A model generated the notes under the pieces. The model made no database searches and was not told the DNA's origin. It worked only from the letters and a program-made list of their open reading frames with translations. This document shows, piece after piece, positions 1 to 8,776 of a stretch of DNA of 64,000 nt. Origin of the DNA: Candidatus Aegiribacteria sp. MLS_C (GTDB taxonomy: Bacteria > Fermentibacterota > Fermentibacteria > Fermentibacterales > JCC-6). The stretch's first letter is position 1. Each line of letters opens with the position of its first letter. Where the stretch lies: NCBI GenBank assembly GCA_002030045.1, contig LQBI01000030.1:62001-126000 (forward strand), read 5' to 3'. A program made the translations under genes and the position numbers.

Positions 1-96
1 CCTGAACTGCTCAACGTGAACCGATGGGTCGTGGCGATACCGGCCATGGTCTTCATCCTTCTTCTGCTGTGGTGGATCGACGGACTGGGCAGATGA
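1..96 (+). CDS. C-terminal end of a membrane protein (partial)
   Basis: The window opens inside a reading frame that ends in TGA at 94-96. The visible 31 residues end in one strongly hydrophobic stretch (about residues 9-26, VVAIPAMVFILLLLWW) and a short IDGLGR tail, so this is probably the last transmembrane segment of a membrane protein. The next gene starts 14 bases downstream on the same strand, which suggests co-transcription. The family cannot be told from so short a piece. Confidence 0.55.
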   Translation, partial: PELLNVNRWVVAIPAMVFILLLLWWIDGLGR

Positions 97-110
97 GGGG
101 CGGGACACGA

Positions 111-704
111 ATGGCTCGAATACTGGCCTTCGCAGGGAGCACGAGGGAGGACAGCTTCAACAGGAAGCTCATAAGGACAGCCGTCTCCGGTGCGGAGGAG
201 GCCGGGGCCCGAGTAACGCTGGTGGAGCTGTCGGATTATTCCATGCCCATCATGAACGAAGACCTTGAAGAGAGGGAGGGCATACCGGAGAGAGCCCTGG
301 CCTTCAAGCGTCTCATGATGGAGAACGACGGTCTTCTGATATCGTCACCCGAGTACAACAGCTCCGTAACACCGCTGCTCAAGAACACACTTGACTGGGC
401 CTCCAGGAGCGAGACGGATGATGAGAGGCCGCTGTCGGCATTCCGGGGGAAGACAGCCGTACTCATGTCCGCTTCTCCCGGAAGCCTGGGCGGCCTGAGG
501 GGCCTGGTGGTCCTCAGGATGATGCTGGGCAACCTGGGCGTCACGGTACTTCCCGATACCAGGAGCATCTCCTCGGCGGACAGGGCCTTCGACGGGAACG
601 GCGACCTGGTCTCCAGCAGGGACCGGAAGGCGGTGAAGAGGCTCGGCAGGGTACTTGCGAAAACGCTGGAAAGATCGGTAGGGTGCGATGAGGAAGAAGA
701 CTGA
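111..704 (+). CDS. NADPH-dependent FMN reductase family protein
   Basis: A 197-residue flavodoxin-like protein. It begins MARILAFAGSTREDSFNRKL, the phosphate-binding loop of the NADPH-dependent FMN reductase family (AGSxRxxSxNxxL), and carries the second FMN-contact signature ISSPEYNSSVTPLLKNTLDW near residues 80-100. Members reduce FMN, quinones or chromate with NAD(P)H in the cytosol. The ATG at 111 follows a GGGGCGGG purine stretch; an in-frame upstream ATG at 24 would overlap the preceding gene and lacks family similarity. Its end overlaps the peroxiredoxin start by 17 bases, so the two are probably translated together as a redox pair. The physiological substrate is unknown. Confidence 0.85.
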   Translation: MARILAFAGSTREDSFNRKLIRTAVSGAEEAGARVTLVELSDYSMPIMNEDLEEREGIPERALAFKRLMMENDGLLISSPEYNSSVTPLLKNTLDWASRSETDDERPLSAFRGKTAVLMSASPGSLGGLRGLVVLRMMLGNLGVTVLPDTRSISSADRAFDGNGDLVSSRDRKAVKRLGRVLAKTLERSVGCDEEED

Positions 705-1203
705 TCATGGTGTTCCAGCTCCCGGGGACAGTGCTCCCTCCTTCAGCCTGCCCGACCACGAGGGCAGGACGGTGAGCCTGGAGGATATGCCTGGCAGATG
801 GCTGGTCGTGTACTTCTACCCCAGGGACAACACCTCGGGCTGCACAAAGGAAGCACAGGACTTCACCGAACTGCTTCCCGAGTTCCGCAGGAACGGGGCG
901 GAGGTTATCGGTATAAGTCCCGACGCGGTGGAGTCCCACAGGAAGTTCAGGGAGAAACACGGTCTGGAACATCTCCTTCTCAGCGACACGGGAAGGAGGA
1001 CCATCAGGGACTACGGCGCATGGGGAGCGAAGAACATGTACGGCAGGCAGACCGAGGGCGTTGTGAGGTCAACGTTCCTGATAGACCCCGAGGGGACGAT
1101 AGTACAGGTATGGAGAAATGTCAGAGTCCGCAGCAGGTCCGCCGGTTTGGAGACCAAACACGCTGCAGCAGTTCTACAACAACTGATTGAATCACGATGT
1201 TGA
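688..1203 (+). CDS. Peroxiredoxin, Bcp/PrxQ-like
   Basis: A 171-residue AhpC/TSA-type peroxiredoxin that reduces hydroperoxides with thiol electrons. The peroxidatic site is in FYPRDNTSGCTKEAQDF (TxxCTxE type), followed by the usual GISPD element (VIGISPDAVESH) and the RSTFLIDPEGTI strand. It lacks the CxxxxC spacing of two-cysteine PrxQ; the only other cysteine is the penultimate residue, so it may act as a one-Cys enzyme or use that C-terminal cysteine. The start overlaps the FMN reductase end, and the stop lies 10 bases from the convergent barrel gene. Confidence 0.88.
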   Translation: MRKKTDHGVPAPGDSAPSFSLPDHEGRTVSLEDMPGRWLVVYFYPRDNTSGCTKEAQDFTELLPEFRRNGAEVIGISPDAVESHRKFREKHGLEHLLLSDTGRRTIRDYGAWGAKNMYGRQTEGVVRSTFLIDPEGTIVQVWRNVRVRSRSAGLETKHAAAVLQQLIESRC

Positions 1204-1213
1204 AAATGCCTGT

Positions 1214-1954
1214 TCAGATCCTGAAAGTGACCCCTCCGGTAATGAAGCTCACAAGTGTGAAGTTGTACACGGACTCCACGTCCGCACCGCCCTCCACGAT
1301 CCGGTAACCGGCCCTGAGGTCCATCCTGTCCGTTACGCCGTAGAGAAGCCCGAGGAAGACGTCCTCAGCCCTTCCCTGTGGTCCCACCAGAGCATCGCCC
1401 TCCAGAAGAACCGACATCCTGCAGGTGGGTCTCCAGCGCAGGTCGAAACTGAGCAACGGTACGAATCCCGTGTTGGTGGTGTTGGCAGAGAGGCTTCCCG
1501 AGTCCAGTCTTATCTCGGCATCCCGTATCTTGGCGGTGAACCCGCCGGAGAACGAGAGCAAAGGAGAGTCCGCCAGCAGGTACCTCCATGTGAGGCGGTA
1601 GGAGTCGAACCTGTAGAGACCGTCGACCTCGCTTCCTCTAGGGAAGGTCTCGCCTCCGAAGTCGATGTCCTGCTCGAGTATTCCGGAACCCTCGAGCCGC
1701 AGGGGGGCCGCGAAAGCGTAGAATGTGTGCCTGCCGGTCTCCAGGCCGGCCCTGAGACGGTATGCGAACTCCGGGTCCACATCCAGTGCGCCGGTGAGCG
1801 AGAATCTGGTGCCCGTACCGTCGTTGGGGACCTGCACGTCGTTGTAGCCGGGAAATGCAATTCCGGCCTCCACATCGGCGAACCAGCCGCCGAAGGCCGC
1901 TCCGCGGAGCATGATGACCGCCAGGAAGAGAACCATCGCAGAAGAATGAAGCAT
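1214..1954 (-). CDS. Outer-membrane beta-barrel-like protein
   Basis: A 246-residue protein with an N-terminal signal peptide (MLHSSAMVLFLAVIMLRGAAFG), then alternating amphipathic strands such as FAYRLRAGLETGRHTFYAFAAPLRLEG and LRWRPTCRMSVLLEGDALV. It closes with a terminal beta strand ending in Phe-Arg-Ile, typical of outer-membrane barrels. The ATG at 1954 is chosen because GGAGGTAAG sits just upstream; a frame open to 2236 adds only non-hydrophobic, low-likeness residues. No family could be named. A porin-like or structural role in the outer membrane is inference. Confidence 0.6.
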   Translation of the reverse strand: MLHSSAMVLFLAVIMLRGAAFGGWFADVEAGIAFPGYNDVQVPNDGTGTRFSLTGALDVDPEFAYRLRAGLETGRHTFYAFAAPLRLEGSGILEQDIDFGGETFPRGSEVDGLYRFDSYRLTWRYLLADSPLLSFSGGFTAKIRDAEIRLDSGSLSANTTNTGFVPLLSFDLRWRPTCRMSVLLEGDALVGPQGRAEDVFLGLLYGVTDRMDLRAGYRIVEGGADVESVYNFTLVSFITGGVTFRI

Positions 1955-2285
1955 TGCCTTACCTCCGGGTATGTCCGTACCTGGTCGTACGAGGGAACAT
2001 ATCCCATGAGCCACTGAAGGCAAGTGTCGCAGTATCATCGGTACCCGCGGCATACATGTTATATTCCGGGTGATCCTCACCGGGATGGTCGGGCCATCCG
2101 CAGAAGGGAAGGTCGGAGATACGGGAACCCTGTCACCGTAAGAGCTTCCTGAAGGACAGCGCCTTTGCCGGCGGTTCCTGTACGGCAACAGAGGTGAGGA
2201 ATTCGGTCCCGGACGATGATCCGGCGGATCGTTCACTTGTGGTGTATCTGCTGGACGTACCCGACCGGTATTAGACCGATAACGA
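1955..2285. other. Divergent intergenic region
   Basis: 331 bases between the divergent barrel and peptidase genes. It must hold both promoters. A TATAAC hexamer on the minus strand near 2055 is a weak -10 candidate for the barrel gene. No convincing -35 partner, operator repeat or small gene was seen. Confidence 0.35.
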
Positions 2286-4466
2286 ATGGAGGGTGCTTTG
2301 GGAAGATCGTGCCTTGTCCTCTTGACTGCCGCCGCTTTCCTCTCATCCGGTGGAATCGAGTACCCCGAAGCGGTCCGGGGCGGCGTGGTGGACGACTACT
2401 TCGGCATACAGGTCCCGGATCCCTACAGATGGCTGGAGGACGTGGACTCTCCGGAGACGCGGGCCTGGATCGAGGCCCAGAACCGCATATGGCAGGATTA
2501 CCTGGAGACCGTACCCGTGAGGGGTGCGATAAGGGAAAGGCTGCAGGAGCTGTACGACTACCAGCGTTATTCCGCGCCCTTCAGGAGGGGCGGGAGGTAC
2601 TTCTTCCATGTCAATGAAGGCCTTCAGGAACACTACGTCATGTGCTGGAGCGATTCCCTGTACGGAGAACCGCAGGTACTGCTGGACCCCAACCTGTTCC
2701 CCGAAGACAGGGTTTCCCTTGGCGGAAGTCAGGTGAGCGACGACGGCCGGCTCCTGGCATGGGCCCTCAGCGAGAGCGGATCGGACTGGCTCACCTGGCA
2801 TTTCATGGAGGTCGGTACCGGACGGGTCCTGGAGGATACTCTGCGCTGGACCAAGAGCAGCGTCAGCTGGGACAGCGGAGGAACCGGCGTCTACTACAGC
2901 AGTTTCGATCCTCCCGAGCCCGGAATGGAACTCGTTCAGCAAAACAGGAACGAGAGGATCCTCTACCACAGGATAGGTACTCCCCAGGAGCAGGACAGCG
3001 TCATCTACTCGCGGCCCGACAGGCCCGACTGGATGCTCTACGCCTGGCCCTCGGAGGACGGCGAATACCTTTTCATATGGGTATACGACGCCGGCGTGGC
3101 TGGAGCGAACGGCCTTTTCTACATGGACCCCGGGTCCGGCGGTGTGGTGGAACTGCTGGGTGATTTCGATGCAGGCTACGATCTCGTAGGATCCATAGGG
3201 GACAGTCTATACGTGAAGACCGACCTGGAAGCTCCCAATGGCAGACTGGTCATGATCGATGCCGCATCCCCGGAGAAGGAGGACTGGGTCGAGGTGGTCC
3301 CGGAGACAGGCAGGCTCCTTACCGGGGCTTCCCTGCTCAACGGGGGACGGACCCTGGTCCTCACCTATTCCGAGCATGCCTACGACCGCGTGATGCTCTG
3401 CGACGCGGACGGGACCGACATGAGGGAACTGCCTCTGCCGGCCTCCGGCACCGTCCGGGGTTTCGGGGGTCTGACGGAGGATGAGGAGACTTTCTATACG
3501 TTCAACTCCATGCTGCATCCCGGCGAGATATACAGGCTGGACCTGGAGACGGGGCGAAGCAGCCTGCTCTGGGCGCCTTCGATCGATGCGGACCTATCCG
3601 GTTTCCGGGAGGAGCAGGTCTTCTACCGGAGTTTCGACGGCACTGCGATACCCATGTTCATCGCCTATCCCGAGGGGATCGAGATGGACGGGTCCAGTCC
3701 GGCCCTGCTATACGGCTACGGGGGGTTCGGGGTATCGATGAGCCCATGGTTCAGCGCTTCCACCATCGCCTGGCTGGAGATGGGAGGCATCTACGCCGTT
3801 CCCTGCATACGAGGAGGAGGCGAATACGGCGAGACATGGCACCTGGCCGGGATAATGGAGAACCGGCCCGTAGTCTTCAGGGATTTCACAGCCGCCGCGG
3901 AGTACCTGATCGACCGGGGATACACTTCCAGCCCCGGGCTTGGCATCTCCGGGGGCTCCAACGGCGGGACCCTGGTGGCGGCGGTGCTCAACATGAGACC
4001 TGACCTCTTCGGCGCCGCGGCCCCTTCCATGGGGGTCATGGACCTGATGCGCTTCCACCTTTTCACCGTGGGCTGGGGCTGGATCTCGGAGTACGGGAAC
4101 CCGGACGATCCCGACGACGTGGAGTTCCTGCTGGGCTATTCTCCCTACCACAACATACGTCCCGGGATCGAGTATCCGGCCGTACTGGTATCCACGGCGG
4201 ACCATGACGACAGGGTGGTGCCGGGGCACAGCTTCAAGTACGGCGCCAGGCTGCAGGCCGCCCAGGCAGGCGATGCGCCGGTTCTGATGTCCATCACCTC
4301 CCGGGCCGGTCACGGCGGGTCGGTGGGCCTGACCGAATACCTGGACAGGACCGCCGACGAGTACGCCTTCTTCTGGAAAAGCCTGGGAATTGAGACGGGA
4401 ATTGCTGAATGGACCGGAAGTACATGGACGCTAACGGTGGAACCCCCTGCAGGAGGGATGCAGTGA
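2286..4466 (+). CDS. Secreted prolyl oligopeptidase (S9A)
   Basis: A 726-residue serine peptidase that cleaves short peptides after proline. A signal peptide (CLVLLTAAAFLSSGG) suggests export, unlike the classical cytosolic enzyme. The N-terminal DPYRWLEDVDSPETRAWIEAQN signature and a seven-bladed propeller region precede the alpha/beta hydrolase domain. The catalytic triad is visible: Ser558 in GGSNGG, Asp641/642 in TADHDDRVVPGHSFKY, and His676 in RAGHGG. Length is normal for the family. The ATG at 2286 has no ribosome site; a TTG at 2298 preceded by GGAGG is an equally good or better start and still gives a full signal peptide. It overlaps the MBL hydrolase start by four bases (GTGA), so the pair form an operon. 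Confidence 0.93.
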   Translation: MEGALGRSCLVLLTAAAFLSSGGIEYPEAVRGGVVDDYFGIQVPDPYRWLEDVDSPETRAWIEAQNRIWQDYLETVPVRGAIRERLQELYDYQRYSAPFRRGGRYFFHVNEGLQEHYVMCWSDSLYGEPQVLLDPNLFPEDRVSLGGSQVSDDGRLLAWALSESGSDWLTWHFMEVGTGRVLEDTLRWTKSSVSWDSGGTGVYYSSFDPPEPGMELVQQNRNERILYHRIGTPQEQDSVIYSRPDRPDWMLYAWPSEDGEYLFIWVYDAGVAGANGLFYMDPGSGGVVELLGDFDAGYDLVGSIGDSLYVKTDLEAPNGRLVMIDAASPEKEDWVEVVPETGRLLTGASLLNGGRTLVLTYSEHAYDRVMLCDADGTDMRELPLPASGTVRGFGGLTEDEETFYTFNSMLHPGEIYRLDLETGRSSLLWAPSIDADLSGFREEQVFYRSFDGTAIPMFIAYPEGIEMDGSSPALLYGYGGFGVSMSPWFSASTIAWLEMGGIYAVPCIRGGGEYGETWHLAGIMENRPVVFRDFTAAAEYLIDRGYTSSPGLGISGGSNGGTLVAAVLNMRPDLFGAAAPSMGVMDLMRFHLFTVGWGWISEYGNPDDPDDVEFLLGYSPYHNIRPGIEYPAVLVSTADHDDRVVPGHSFKYGARLQAAQAGDAPVLMSITSRAGHGGSVGLTEYLDRTADEYAFFWKSLGIETGIAEWTGSTWTLTVEPPAGGMQ

Positions 4467-5083
4467 TCCTGAGCATTACTGCGGGACCTCTGGACGTGAA
4501 CTGCTACATCATCAGCGACGGCGACTCTGAAGAAGCTGTGGTCATAGACCCGGGAGGGGACGGCGAAAGGATAGAGGAGCTGTTGCGCCGCAACAGCCTC
4601 AGACCTGTGAACCTTGTGGACACTCACGGCCATTTCGACCACATCGGCGGGAACGCGTACCTGATGTCCGCTTTTCCGGGAATCGAACTCTGTCTTCACG
4701 AGGATGACCTGCCTCTTCTCAGGTCTGCGGGGGAGCACGCGGACTACTGGAACATGCCTTTCGAGGATTCTCCGGAACCTACCCGCCTCCTCCATGGAGG
4801 TGAACTGGTCAGGGCCGGTTCGCTTGAACTGGAAGTGATGCACACCCCCGGGCATTCACCCGGCGGTATCAGCCTGTACACTCCCGGTCACGTTTTCACG
4901 GGAGATGCCCTCTTCAGCGGGTCCATCGGCAGGACGGACCTTCCCGGGGGCGATCATGTCAGGCTGGTGGCATCGATCAGGGAGAGGATACTCGTACTTC
5001 CCCTGGACACCGTAGTCCATCCCGGACACGGTCCGGAGACGACTGTAGGGGAAGAGGCGATCCACAACCCCTTCCTCGAATGA
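4463..5083 (+). CDS. MBL-fold metallo-hydrolase (glyoxalase II-like)
   Basis: A 206-residue metallo-beta-lactamase-fold hydrolase. The zinc motif THGHFDHIGG gives His55, His57, Asp59 and His60, followed by TPGHSPGG, FTGDALFSGSIGRTD and the final VHPGHG. This set matches the small hydroxyacylglutathione hydrolase-like/YcbL group, which hydrolyses thioesters. The GTG at 4463 overlaps the upstream TGA and lies behind AGGAGGG; in-frame ATGs at 4409 and 4424 would place it deep inside the peptidase gene. Its true thioester substrate is unknown. Confidence 0.9.
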   Translation: MILSITAGPLDVNCYIISDGDSEEAVVIDPGGDGERIEELLRRNSLRPVNLVDTHGHFDHIGGNAYLMSAFPGIELCLHEDDLPLLRSAGEHADYWNMPFEDSPEPTRLLHGGELVRAGSLELEVMHTPGHSPGGISLYTPGHVFTGDALFSGSIGRTDLPGGDHVRLVASIRERILVLPLDTVVHPGHGPETTVGEEAIHNPFLE

Positions 5084-5093
5084 TCGAGTTTTC

Positions 5094-5858
5094 TCAGTAA
5101 CCCGGTCCGGGATGGGAATCGAGCATGCCGGTGACCATCCTGTGCATTCCGTCCGGCCCCTCGAATCCGGGTACGGAAGTACTCAGTACTATGGCCACCA
5201 TGGAATCGCTGAAAACGTATACGTCCCTTATCCTGTAGTCCAGGACGTACTCGTACCCGGGCGCCGGAACACCTTCCCGGTCGGCACGATGCATTACCCG
5301 TCTGCCGTCACCGTCCTCGATGAAGAGTTCCAGGGCGACCGGTTCCCCGAACATGGACAGCCAGTCCGGAGGATTCTCGATCTCCGCGGGATGGAGGAGC
5401 AGGCTGAGATTGTATTCGGGCCCGATGTACAGGGGAGACCAGATCCAGGTGGCGAAGGATGCCCGCCATGGGTCGACACCGGTGTCCGAGGGCAGATGGC
5501 ATATGCAGTGGAAACCCCTGTGCGCTCCTGATATACCCACGCTGTCCAGGAAGGGCCCTGATTCCGCAAGCACCTCGTCCCATGCCGGATTGCCCGTTCC
5601 CTCGAAAGCCCGGTAAGGATCGTCCCCGCCGTAGAAATCCTCCTCGGTCCAGCCCGCCTCGAAGACTCGGACGGTACTGTCCTCCGCAACCGACACTATT
5701 CTCATCTCGGCCCCGGGGAAACCGCTTCCATCCTCCGTCCAGTACTGGCCGAAGCAGGCCAGGGAACCGTCGTGGGAAAAACCGATGAACTCCACTTCGG
5801 AAAGTGTTGCGGAGGCCGCCGGGAATGTAATGGCCAGAAGAAGCGCCGCCGTACGCAT
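5094..5858 (-). CDS. Predicted secreted protein, DUF2259-like
   Basis: A 254-residue protein with a signal peptide (MRTAALLLAITFPAASA). The opening FIGFSHDGSLACFGQYWTEDGSGFPGAEMRIV and the later YRIRDVYVFSDSMVAIVLS are reminiscent of DUF2259 secreted proteins (LGFSPDGRYxAFGQYG, and a closing DRIRDVYVS strand). The function of that family is not known. The start is the first in-frame ATG before the signal peptide; the same frame stays open to 6746 but is out of character upstream. It is convergent with the MBL gene, with an 11-base gap. Confidence 0.6.
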   Translation of the reverse strand: MRTAALLLAITFPAASATLSEVEFIGFSHDGSLACFGQYWTEDGSGFPGAEMRIVSVAEDSTVRVFEAGWTEEDFYGGDDPYRAFEGTGNPAWDEVLAESGPFLDSVGISGAHRGFHCICHLPSDTGVDPWRASFATWIWSPLYIGPEYNLSLLLHPAEIENPPDWLSMFGEPVALELFIEDGDGRRVMHRADREGVPAPGYEYVLDYRIRDVYVFSDSMVAIVLSTSVPGFEGPDGMHRMVTGMLDSHPGPGY

Positions 5859-6002
5859 CGATGGTCTCAACCGGATCCCCTTTCCATCGCCGCAGGAATA
5901 CTTTTCATCCCTATCCGTATAAGATAGTATAGTCGATGAGTGGTCACGGCAGGGAACGGGGCTCAGTGCAGGGACTGGGTTCTGGGTAGAGGAAGGTGAA
6001 AA

Positions 6003-7382
6003 TTGCTCGAATCCATCAATCCGTTCACCGGCAGAGTCATCAGGACCTGGGAGGAGAACGGTGCTGACGATCTGGATGGAATACTGGATTCCGCCCGGCA
6101 GGCCTTCGAGTTCTGGAGGGGCATAGGCGTTGAGTACAGGGCCAAGAGGTTCCTTCGGATGGCTCATCTCCTGGAATCCGCCAAGCATCATCTTGCTGTT
6201 GAGATGGCGGCTGAGATGGGGAAGCCGGTCACACAGGGCCAGGCCGAGATCGAGAAGTGCGCATGGGTATGCAGGTACTTCGCGGAGAACGCCGGCGACT
6301 TCCTGGCGGACGAACACTTGAAGAGCGATGCCGACGAGAGTTACGTATGCTACCAGCCCCTGGGAGTGATCTACGCCATCATGCCATGGAATTTCCCCTA
6401 CTGGCAGGTGTACAGGTTCGCGGCACCGGCTGTCATGGCCGGCAACAGCTTCGTGCTGAAGCACTCCCCCAACGTCACCGGCTGCGCGGTGCGGATTCGG
6501 GACATGTTCGTCGAGGCCGGTTTTCCGGAGGGTCTCGCATCTCTCCTGATGGTATCCGACGCCAACGTCAACAGCGTATCCAAGAAGGTCATCTCCGACA
6601 GCAGGATCAGGGGCGTCACCCTTACCGGCAGTGTGACCGCGGGAATGTCGGCGGCTTCCGTGGCGGGGAGTTCCGTGAAGAAATGCGTCCTGGAACTGGG
6701 CGGCAGCGACCCGGCCATAATCCTGGAGGATGCCGACCTTCAGCATGCCGCCGCCGAGGCGGTGACTTCAAGGATGATCAACAATGGTCAGAACTGCATC
6801 GCTGCCAAGCGTTTCATAGTCATCGACTCGGTCTACGACCGGTTCCTGCAGCTGGTGCTCAAGGAGATGAAGGCCAGGAGGATGGGCGATCCCATGGACA
6901 ACAAGACAGACCTGGGCCCCCTGGCAAGGTACGACCTGAGGGATTCACTGCACAGACAGGTGACCGGCAGCGTGAGGATGGGGGCGGAGCTGGTCCTCGG
7001 AGGCAGGGTCCCCGACCACCCCGGGGCCTTCTATCCAGCCACAGTGCTGTCCGGGTGCGCAAGGGGGATGCCCGTCTTCGACCAGGAGACTTTCGGACCC
7101 GTTGCCGCCCTGTGCAGGGCGGGGGACGAGAGCGAGGCGGTAGCCATGGCAAACGACACCGATTACGGCCTCGGGGCCTCCGTTTACACCAGGAGCAACC
7201 GCAGGGGCGAGCGGATCGCGCTGGAACTCAACGCCGGATGCTGTTTCGTGAACGCGTTCGTGAGGTCCGACCCGAGGCTCCCCTTCGGCGGCATCGGGAT
7301 GTCCGGATACGGCAGGGAGCTTTCCAGGTGGGGGGTCAGGGAGTTCACCAACTGCAAGACGGTATACATCAGGGAGGTCTGA
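6003..7382 (+). CDS. Aldehyde dehydrogenase, succinate-semialdehyde type
   Basis: A 459-residue NAD(P)-dependent aldehyde dehydrogenase. It starts LESINPFTGRVIRTW, typical of succinate-semialdehyde dehydrogenases of the GabD/YneI group. Catalytic Cys265 lies in NNGQNCIAAKRF and general base Glu231 in VLELGGSDPAII. The Rossmann glycine motif is TLTGSVTAG, and EEFGP-like DQETFGPVAAL and GGIGMSGYGRELS close the fold. The TTG at 6003 is supported by GAGGAAGGTG at 5989-5998. It oxidises an aldehyde, perhaps succinate semialdehyde, to the acid. It stands alone, divergent from the DUF2259-like gene, with the AT-rich stretch near 5920-5935 as a likely promoter area. Confidence 0.92.
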   Translation: MLESINPFTGRVIRTWEENGADDLDGILDSARQAFEFWRGIGVEYRAKRFLRMAHLLESAKHHLAVEMAAEMGKPVTQGQAEIEKCAWVCRYFAENAGDFLADEHLKSDADESYVCYQPLGVIYAIMPWNFPYWQVYRFAAPAVMAGNSFVLKHSPNVTGCAVRIRDMFVEAGFPEGLASLLMVSDANVNSVSKKVISDSRIRGVTLTGSVTAGMSAASVAGSSVKKCVLELGGSDPAIILEDADLQHAAAEAVTSRMINNGQNCIAAKRFIVIDSVYDRFLQLVLKEMKARRMGDPMDNKTDLGPLARYDLRDSLHRQVTGSVRMGAELVLGGRVPDHPGAFYPATVLSGCARGMPVFDQETFGPVAALCRAGDESEAVAMANDTDYGLGASVYTRSNRRGERIALELNAGCCFVNAFVRSDPRLPFGGIGMSGYGRELSRWGVREFTNCKTVYIREV

Positions 7383-7486
7383 AGGACCTTTTCCTGCCTG
7401 CGGGGGATCAAGATGGACCATTGCAGGTGCCATGGTGCGAGCACGAGATCTGCGACGGGCCGGCCGCAGCGGCGAAGCAGCAGGTT

Positions 7487-8653
7487 TCAGCCGTCCTGTC
7501 TGTCCGCTGTCATCCCTCCATCGTCCACACCGGGAAGGGAACGGGTGTAGACCCTGATCCTCCGGTGAAGACGCTTGTCGTACATCTTCCACATGGCCTG
7601 GATCTTCCGGTTATCCTCCAGTTCGTGGTTGCTCTCCGCGTACTCCATGCCCCTCGCCAGGGCTGACCTGGCCATCTCGTAAGCCATGACGGCGTCGATC
7701 CCCTTGCCCTGGTACTCGGGTCTGATGCCGGCGAGATAGAAGTCCAGGACGCGGCTTTTCTTCATGTCCCTGATTATATGGATGAAACCGAATGGGAAGA
7801 GCCTGCCGCGGGCTTTCTGGAATCCCCTGGACAGGTTCGGCATGGCGATTATGAACCCGACGATGCGGTCTCCGTCAGCCGCCAGCTTTATGAACTCCGG
7901 GTCCACCTGTCCGAGGTATGTCTTTATGTAGTATTCGATCTCCCTCCTGTCCAGCAGGGTGGTTCCGTACAGTTCCCTGTAGGACTCGTTGAGGACTTCG
8001 AAGACCTGGTGACCCCACTTCCTGGAGAGCGCCCGGGTCGATCTTTCGTTGAAGACCCTGATGCGGCTCCTCTGGCGTATAAGCTCTGCCATTCTTCCGA
8101 CCTTCTCGGGTATCTCATCGGGAACGGTGATCCTGTACTCCACGTAGTCGACTTCCTTGGCGTACCCTCTTTCGACCATCATCTCGCTGTACCATGGAGG
8201 GTTGTAGCTTCCGGCTATCGTGGGCAGCTCGTCGAAACCCTCGATCAGGAAACCCGTCATGTCGTTGTCGGTGAAGCCCATGGGCCCGGATATCTCGGTC
8301 ATGCCTCTCTCGGCGAGCCATGACTCGGCAGCCTCCATGAGACTGAAGGCCGTGTCCCTGTTGTCCTCGCACTCGAACCAGCCGAACCTTCCACAGGACC
8401 TGCCGGTCTTCTCCATGTAGCGCCTGTTAACGGTGGCGACCACGCGGCCCACGGTCCTTCCGTCCCGTACGGCAAGGAAGAACTTCGCGTCGCAGTAATC
8501 GAAGGCCGGGTTCTTCCCTCTGTCGAACTGGGACCTCTCCTGGGATATGAGGGGTGGTATCCAGAGCGGATCGTCCCTGTAGAGCCGGAAAGGCAGCATT
8601 ATGAATCGTCTCATGTCCCTGCTGTCAGTTGCGGGTATTATCTCGACGGGCAT
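7487..8653 (-). CDS. GNAT-like protein, YghO type
   Basis: A 388-residue cytosolic protein with two acyltransferase-like halves. The N-terminal part (FIMLPFRLYRDDPLWIPPLISQERSQFD, then AVRDGRTVGRVVATVNRRY) and the C-terminal part (FYLAGIRPEYQGKGIDAVMAYEMARSALARGMEYAESNHELEDNRKIQAMWKMYDKRLHRRIRVY) match the widespread but uncharacterised family that includes E. coli YghO. The acetyl-CoA loop is RPEYQGKG. The substrate is unknown. The ATG at 8653 has GAAGGAG upstream. It is convergent with the aldehyde dehydrogenase across about 100 bases that hold nothing recognisable. Confidence 0.82.
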   Translation of the reverse strand: MPVEIIPATDSRDMRRFIMLPFRLYRDDPLWIPPLISQERSQFDRGKNPAFDYCDAKFFLAVRDGRTVGRVVATVNRRYMEKTGRSCGRFGWFECEDNRDTAFSLMEAAESWLAERGMTEISGPMGFTDNDMTGFLIEGFDELPTIAGSYNPPWYSEMMVERGYAKEVDYVEYRITVPDEIPEKVGRMAELIRQRSRIRVFNERSTRALSRKWGHQVFEVLNESYRELYGTTLLDRREIEYYIKTYLGQVDPEFIKLAADGDRIVGFIIAMPNLSRGFQKARGRLFPFGFIHIIRDMKKSRVLDFYLAGIRPEYQGKGIDAVMAYEMARSALARGMEYAESNHELEDNRKIQAMWKMYDKRLHRRIRVYTRSLPGVDDGGMTADRQDG

Positions 8654-8776
8654 CTCGGCTCCTTCGGTTGTCGTTGTTCAGGCAGAATCTAATCCTCCAC
8701 CGGTACCGGTCAATCGGTGGATGGAACATAGTCCTGTCGGGACGACTATCTTTCATGCAGTTTCCTGGAGGGCATT

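Noticed and set aside
1187-2017. Long plus-strand open frame opposite the barrel gene
   Set aside because: Composition is that of an antisense shadow (high Glu, Gly, Val mix without motifs). The minus strand has the signal peptide, ribosome site and barrel pattern.
6257-7666. Long plus-strand frame of 469 codons overlapping the aldehyde dehydrogenase
   Set aside because: Arg/Gly/Gln-rich shadow of the high-GC dehydrogenase gene in another frame; it has no motif and ends out in the convergent gene.
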